Assembly: GCF_042652985.1 (NCBI RefSeq)
Contig: NZ_JBHSHQ010000073.1
Location: 1 to 64,000 of the forward strand
Reading direction: 5' to 3'
DNA length: 64,000 nt
Source of the DNA: Ruoffia tabacinasalis
Lineage (GTDB): Bacteria; Bacillota; Bacilli; Lactobacillales; Aerococcaceae
The position numbers and the translations under genes are program-made. The notes below the pieces were generated by a model that was given only the letters and a program-made list of their open reading frames with translations, made no database searches and was not told where the DNA came from. Within the stretch, counting starts at the first letter, position 1. Each line of letters begins with the position of its first letter. This document shows, one piece after another, positions 60,796-64,000 of the stretch.

Positions 60796-60824
60796 ATTAT
60801 AAAAGATTACAAAAAAATTATCAA
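60796..60824 (-). promoter_or_regulatory. Promoter of the P-type ATPase gene
   Basis: Minus strand TTGATA (60824-60819), a 17-base spacer, TATAAT (60801-60796). The transcript begins a few bases before the riboswitch. Confidence 0.75.
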
Positions 60825-60980
60825 ACTAAATCTTCGTTAATTATGAAGTTTTTTCTAATAATGTTTGCTTTTTTATTAAATTAACGCATTTTCCCTACAA
60901 TATCATTTAAAGAAGTGTTATTATAACTTCGATATATGATACGTGTTTTTTAATATATATAAAATTTTGGAGGTAAGTAG

Positions 60981-61739
60981 ATGAGTGGTAATAGAGAGCC
61001 CAAGACAAGACGTGAAGCGAGAAGAAGTAGAAAGAAAGAGCGTAAGCGTGGCGGTGGGTTACGGATGTTCTTTGGTATCCTGTTAATTTTAGTAGCAGTT
61101 GGATTGCTAGCATTAGATCCAATTAAAAGCTACATAATTGAACAAGGAAGTACTCAAAACGCGGTTGGTAATTTAACACGTGAACAAATTGAGACAAACC
61201 AAAGTGTAGACGTAACGTATGATTGGGGAGATATTAATACCTTAAATGCTCGAGAAGTTATAGCAAGTGGTGTGAATCCAAGTGATTTACCTACGATTGG
61301 TGGAATCGCAATGCCTGAATTAGGAATGAACTTACCAATTAATAAAGGTGTATCAAATGAAGGTATGTTCTATGGTGCAGGGACGCTCTATCCTGATCAA
61401 GAGATGGGAGTATCCAACTATTCATTAGCAAGTCACTACTCAATTAATGATGGATTGTTATTTGAACCTTTAATACGTGCTGAAATTGGTCAAACAATTT
61501 ACTTAACTGACTTAGAGAATATTTATGTTTATCAAGTAGATTATATAGAAACTGTTCCAGCAACTGCAGTAGAAGTTACTTATCCTACTGAAGAAGGCCG
61601 TGTAACATTAATTACATGTGATCCGGGCTTAATAGACCGTCTTATCGTTCAAGGGGCACTTGTTGACACCGTTAGTGTCGATGATGCTTCTCCAGAAATG
61701 TTACAAGCGTTTGATATTGCACAAACAATTACAAGTTAA
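60981..61739 (+). CDS. srtA: Class A sortase
   Basis: 252 residues. A very basic N-terminus, one membrane helix (about 28-46), and the sortase barrel. Catalytic H152 (SLASHYS), C213 (TLITCD) and R220. The sequence VSNEGMFYGAGTLYPDQ matches class A enzymes, which join LPxTG-type surface proteins to the wall. A usual class A His motif is GH; here it is SH. GGAGGT precedes the ATG. The next gene encodes a large repeat surface protein, its likely substrate. Confidence 0.93.
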   Translation: MSGNREPKTRREARRSRKKERKRGGGLRMFFGILLILVAVGLLALDPIKSYIIEQGSTQNAVGNLTREQIETNQSVDVTYDWGDINTLNAREVIASGVNPSDLPTIGGIAMPELGMNLPINKGVSNEGMFYGAGTLYPDQEMGVSNYSLASHYSINDGLLFEPLIRAEIGQTIYLTDLENIYVYQVDYIETVPATAVEVTYPTEEGRVTLITCDPGLIDRLIVQGALVDTVSVDDASPEMLQAFDIAQTITS

Positions 61740-61752
61740 GTATAATATAGTC

Positions 61753-61791
61753 GAACCGTATTTACTTATAGAGTAGATGCGGTTCTTTTTT
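61753..61791 (+). terminator. Terminator of srtA
   Basis: GAACCG (61753-61758) with CGGTTC (61780-61785), extended by imperfect pairs, followed by seven T. Confidence 0.8.
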
Positions 61792-61942
61792 TAACCGGCA
61801 TGATTATTTATGAATAATTAATGAATTAACTGAGAAAGATTGCTTTTAAATTATGATGTTTTTTGTACTTTAACCTATATAAAAGTGCTTTATGGTAAAT
61901 TTAATATATAGTTATTACAAATATATTTAGGAGGTAAGAAAG

Positions 61943-64000
61943 ATGAAGATGAAGAAGATGAAGTATATAACAGCTTTATTTATGATTATGTCTTCTTTTG
62001 TGGGTCTGTTCGTAGGCTTACAACCCGTCAATGCACAGGAGAATGCGGTCACATCAGTCACTGTAGATGCTCAAGTGTATTTAGCAATGTATGGCGGTGA
62101 GCCGACACAACAAACTCAAATCAGTTATGACATAATTCAAACTGATCCAGATACGGGTGAAGGGACACTCGTTTATAGTTATCGTTCTAATGAACCAAAT
62201 ACTGAACCATTGATGTTAACACCAGGTAATTATAAATTCAGATTGTATGATGGCGGTAATTTCCAACGTGACGGACAAGAATTAATTCCAGCACGCGTAG
62301 AACAAACCCATCCAACAACAACTGATCAAGATATTCTAAAAGAATTAAGCCAAACCGGTGATTTAATACCATGGGGGGATGGTACTGTAGTATTAGATGT
62401 GCCATTCAAGATTGAATTAGGAGATAACTTATTAAATGAAGCAACTAACCACTATGAGACGGAATTAGTTGTCACGATAGCGGATCAGCAATCGATTGCA
62501 ACACTTCCAGAGAATCCAGATGAACCGGATACACCAGGTGAAGAAGTACCTGAAGAACCGGGTACATTAATGGTTCAAGTTATTGGTAGTGATGGCTCAT
62601 TAGTAGCGAACACTGTGCTTAGTGTAAATGGTGAAGAGTTTACAACAAATGCGCAAGGTCTCCTTCAAGTTGACAATGTTCCAGCTGGAGAGGTCCAAGT
62701 AGAAGTACTTTCTGTACCGGAAGCTTATTCAATGGAAGGCATCACAATGCCGACAGAACCGATTACGGTAGTGAGTCAAGAAGCAACAAGTGTTGAAATA
62801 TCTGTTGAACGCATTCCAGAAACTCCAGAAGCAAACACAGTAACTTTAACTGTTCTGGATGAAGAATCAGTGCCGGTTTCTAATGTTTCGATGACATTGA
62901 ATGATCGTGAAATTTATACAGATGTTAACGGTCAAGTGGTATTCTCAGAAGTACCCGTAGGAGAAGCAACTTATACAATTAATAGTGTTCCTGAAGGATA
63001 TAGCCTAGAACAAACGACAGGAACAGTTGTTGTTGATCCAACCACTCCCACAGAAGCAACGATTACTTTATCAACAGATGTCAATACAAACAACATTGAA
63101 TTTGTGGTAACAAATGAAGCTTTTGGACCCATTAATGGAGTGGAAATTCAAATCGCTGACAGTGTTTATACTACAACTGAAACAGGCCGAGTGGAAACTG
63201 AAGCCTTACCAGTTGGCGGTTACTCATATGATGTAATTTCAGCTCCAGAAGGATTTGAAATACCTGTAACAGGAAGTGTAAACGTAGTTGAATCTGCACC
63301 TACTGAAGAAGCAATTGTCTTACCAACATCAGTAGCTTATGGTTCATTATTAGTTAATGTTGTTGATGATGTACAGCAACCAATTATTGGTGCAGAACTT
63401 ACATTAGGTGAGCAAACTGCAATCACAGATGGTAGCGGGCAAGTCGTATTTGAAGATTTAGAAGCAAATCAATCTTATAACTACTCTGTTACGGCTTTAC
63501 CAGAAGGTTATGTCTTAGATGGAGAAGATGAAGTAAGAACGATTACAATTAATCCAGACCAACAAGTTGAAGATACACTGGTCATTGCGCAAGCAGAACA
63601 GGTTGGTAGTGCTGTATTTACAGTGGTTGATGAAGCTAGCCAACCCGTTGAAAATGTTGAAATCCAATTAGGCAATGAAACTGCCACAACAAACCCAAGC
63701 GGTGTGGCTGAATTTACTGACATTGGACCGGGTACTTTTAACTATACGGTGACAAATTTACCAGAACAATATGAAACACCGGCGGAAGGTCAACTAACAA
63801 TTGTTGTCAATGAAGAAGCAACACAAGAAATTAATCTAAGTAAAGTTGAGCAATTTGGGAATGTAACATTTAATGTTGTGGATCAAAATAACGAACCCGT
63901 TGATGGCGCTCAAATCACACTGAATGATAATACTTATCCATCAAATTCAAGTGGACAAGTGATTATTGAAGGATTAAACGCAAATCAAACATACAACTAT
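61943..64000 (+). CDS. Large secreted repeat surface protein (Cna_B/SpaA-like beta-sandwich repeats), C-terminus outside window
   Basis: 686 residues are visible and the frame is still open at the window end. AGGAGG lies 8 bases before the ATG. Signal peptide 1-31 (QPVNA before QE). A first domain (about 32-190) of unknown type ends in a Pro/Glu linker (DEPDTPGEEVPEEPG). Then at least six repeats of ~80-90 residues of the form V-D-(4)-P-(2)-V/G-(1)-E-(1)-x-L, T-(2)-x-G-x-V-x-F, LPEGY, as in SpaA/Cna_B or transthyretin-like domains that form stalks. A wall-anchor LPxTG is expected beyond the window. Likely adhesin anchored by the adjacent sortase. Confidence 0.85.
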   Translation, partial: MKMKKMKYITALFMIMSSFVGLFVGLQPVNAQENAVTSVTVDAQVYLAMYGGEPTQQTQISYDIIQTDPDTGEGTLVYSYRSNEPNTEPLMLTPGNYKFRLYDGGNFQRDGQELIPARVEQTHPTTTDQDILKELSQTGDLIPWGDGTVVLDVPFKIELGDNLLNEATNHYETELVVTIADQQSIATLPENPDEPDTPGEEVPEEPGTLMVQVIGSDGSLVANTVLSVNGEEFTTNAQGLLQVDNVPAGEVQVEVLSVPEAYSMEGITMPTEPITVVSQEATSVEISVERIPETPEANTVTLTVLDEESVPVSNVSMTLNDREIYTDVNGQVVFSEVPVGEATYTINSVPEGYSLEQTTGTVVVDPTTPTEATITLSTDVNTNNIEFVVTNEAFGPINGVEIQIADSVYTTTETGRVETEALPVGGYSYDVISAPEGFEIPVTGSVNVVESAPTEEAIVLPTSVAYGSLLVNVVDDVQQPIIGAELTLGEQTAITDGSGQVVFEDLEANQSYNYSVTALPEGYVLDGEDEVRTITINPDQQVEDTLVIAQAEQVGSAVFTVVDEASQPVENVEIQLGNETATTNPSGVAEFTDIGPGTFNYTVTNLPEQYETPAEGQLTIVVNEEATQEINLSKVEQFGNVTFNVVDQNNEPVDGAQITLNDNTYPSNSSGQVIIEGLNANQTYNY

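Overview
The window is a 64 kb piece of a low-GC Gram-positive chromosome, most likely a Lactobacillales relative (Aerococcaceae or Carnobacteriaceae would fit; this placement is inference). The reasons are AT-rich DNA, strong GGAGG ribosome sites, a complete mevalonate lower pathway (mvaK1-mvaD-mvaK2-fni), a lactic-acid-bacteria-type NADH oxidase with Cys42, coaA-guaA adjacency, a class A sortase and many Sec-secreted acidic proteins. A mostly conserved backbone is interrupted by a few accessory patches.

Layout. 0-1 kb: tail of an IS30-type transposase and a small orphan protein. 1-5.4 kb: GtrA flippase plus polyprenol-phosphate-type glycosyltransferase, a CpXC zinc-ribbon protein, rpiA and a nucleoside phosphorylase. 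5.4-9.7 kb: mevalonate operon on the minus strand. 10.1-12.8 kb: coaA, guaA and a possibly structured 3' RNA. 12.8-15.8 kb: accessory island with a TIR protein, about 2 kb of decayed DNA, a candidate type I toxin-antitoxin locus and an orphan CopY-type operator. 15.8-22.2 kb: GDPD, a polar amino-acid ABC importer lacking its ATPase, and a heterodimeric ABC exporter. 22.7-27.6 kb: nox, then an operon (ilvE, FAH-family hydratase, branched-chain-type binding protein) behind an Ile-codon leader peptide and a terminator/antiterminator. 27.7-27.9 kb: five 41-bp tandem repeats.

28.1-32.7 kb is the most striking locus. It encodes a SigI-type sigma factor, an RsgI-type membrane anti-sigma factor, a secreted LysM-CAP protein and a secreted PepSY protein. 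The anti-sigma factor and both secreted proteins carry the same extracellular (Asp4-Trp)n repeat. The three transcription units (secreted CAP gene, sigI-rsgI, secreted PepSY gene) each begin with the same two-part promoter, GGTMCCTAAA, 14 bp, CGTATTAT. This looks like a self-contained signalling regulon in which sensor and effectors share one module.

32.8-46.9 kb: DsbA-like and lipocalin-like proteins, meso-diaminopimelate dehydrogenase, three Gfo/Idh/MocA oxidoreductases, small housekeeping proteins, and a run of three secreted proteins (CcpA-type cre-controlled alpha-amylase, serpin, beta-lactamase-fold protein). 47-57.8 kb: HAD phosphatase, DJ-1 protein, C39-like peptidase, low-molecular-weight phosphatase, proBA, a CDF metal exporter, aspartate kinase, hom and thrB. 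57.9-64 kb: a P-type ATPase behind a yybP-ykoY-type manganese riboswitch, then a class A sortase followed by a large repeat surface protein that runs off the window end.

All functional assignments rest on motifs read by eye from the translations; no database search was run.
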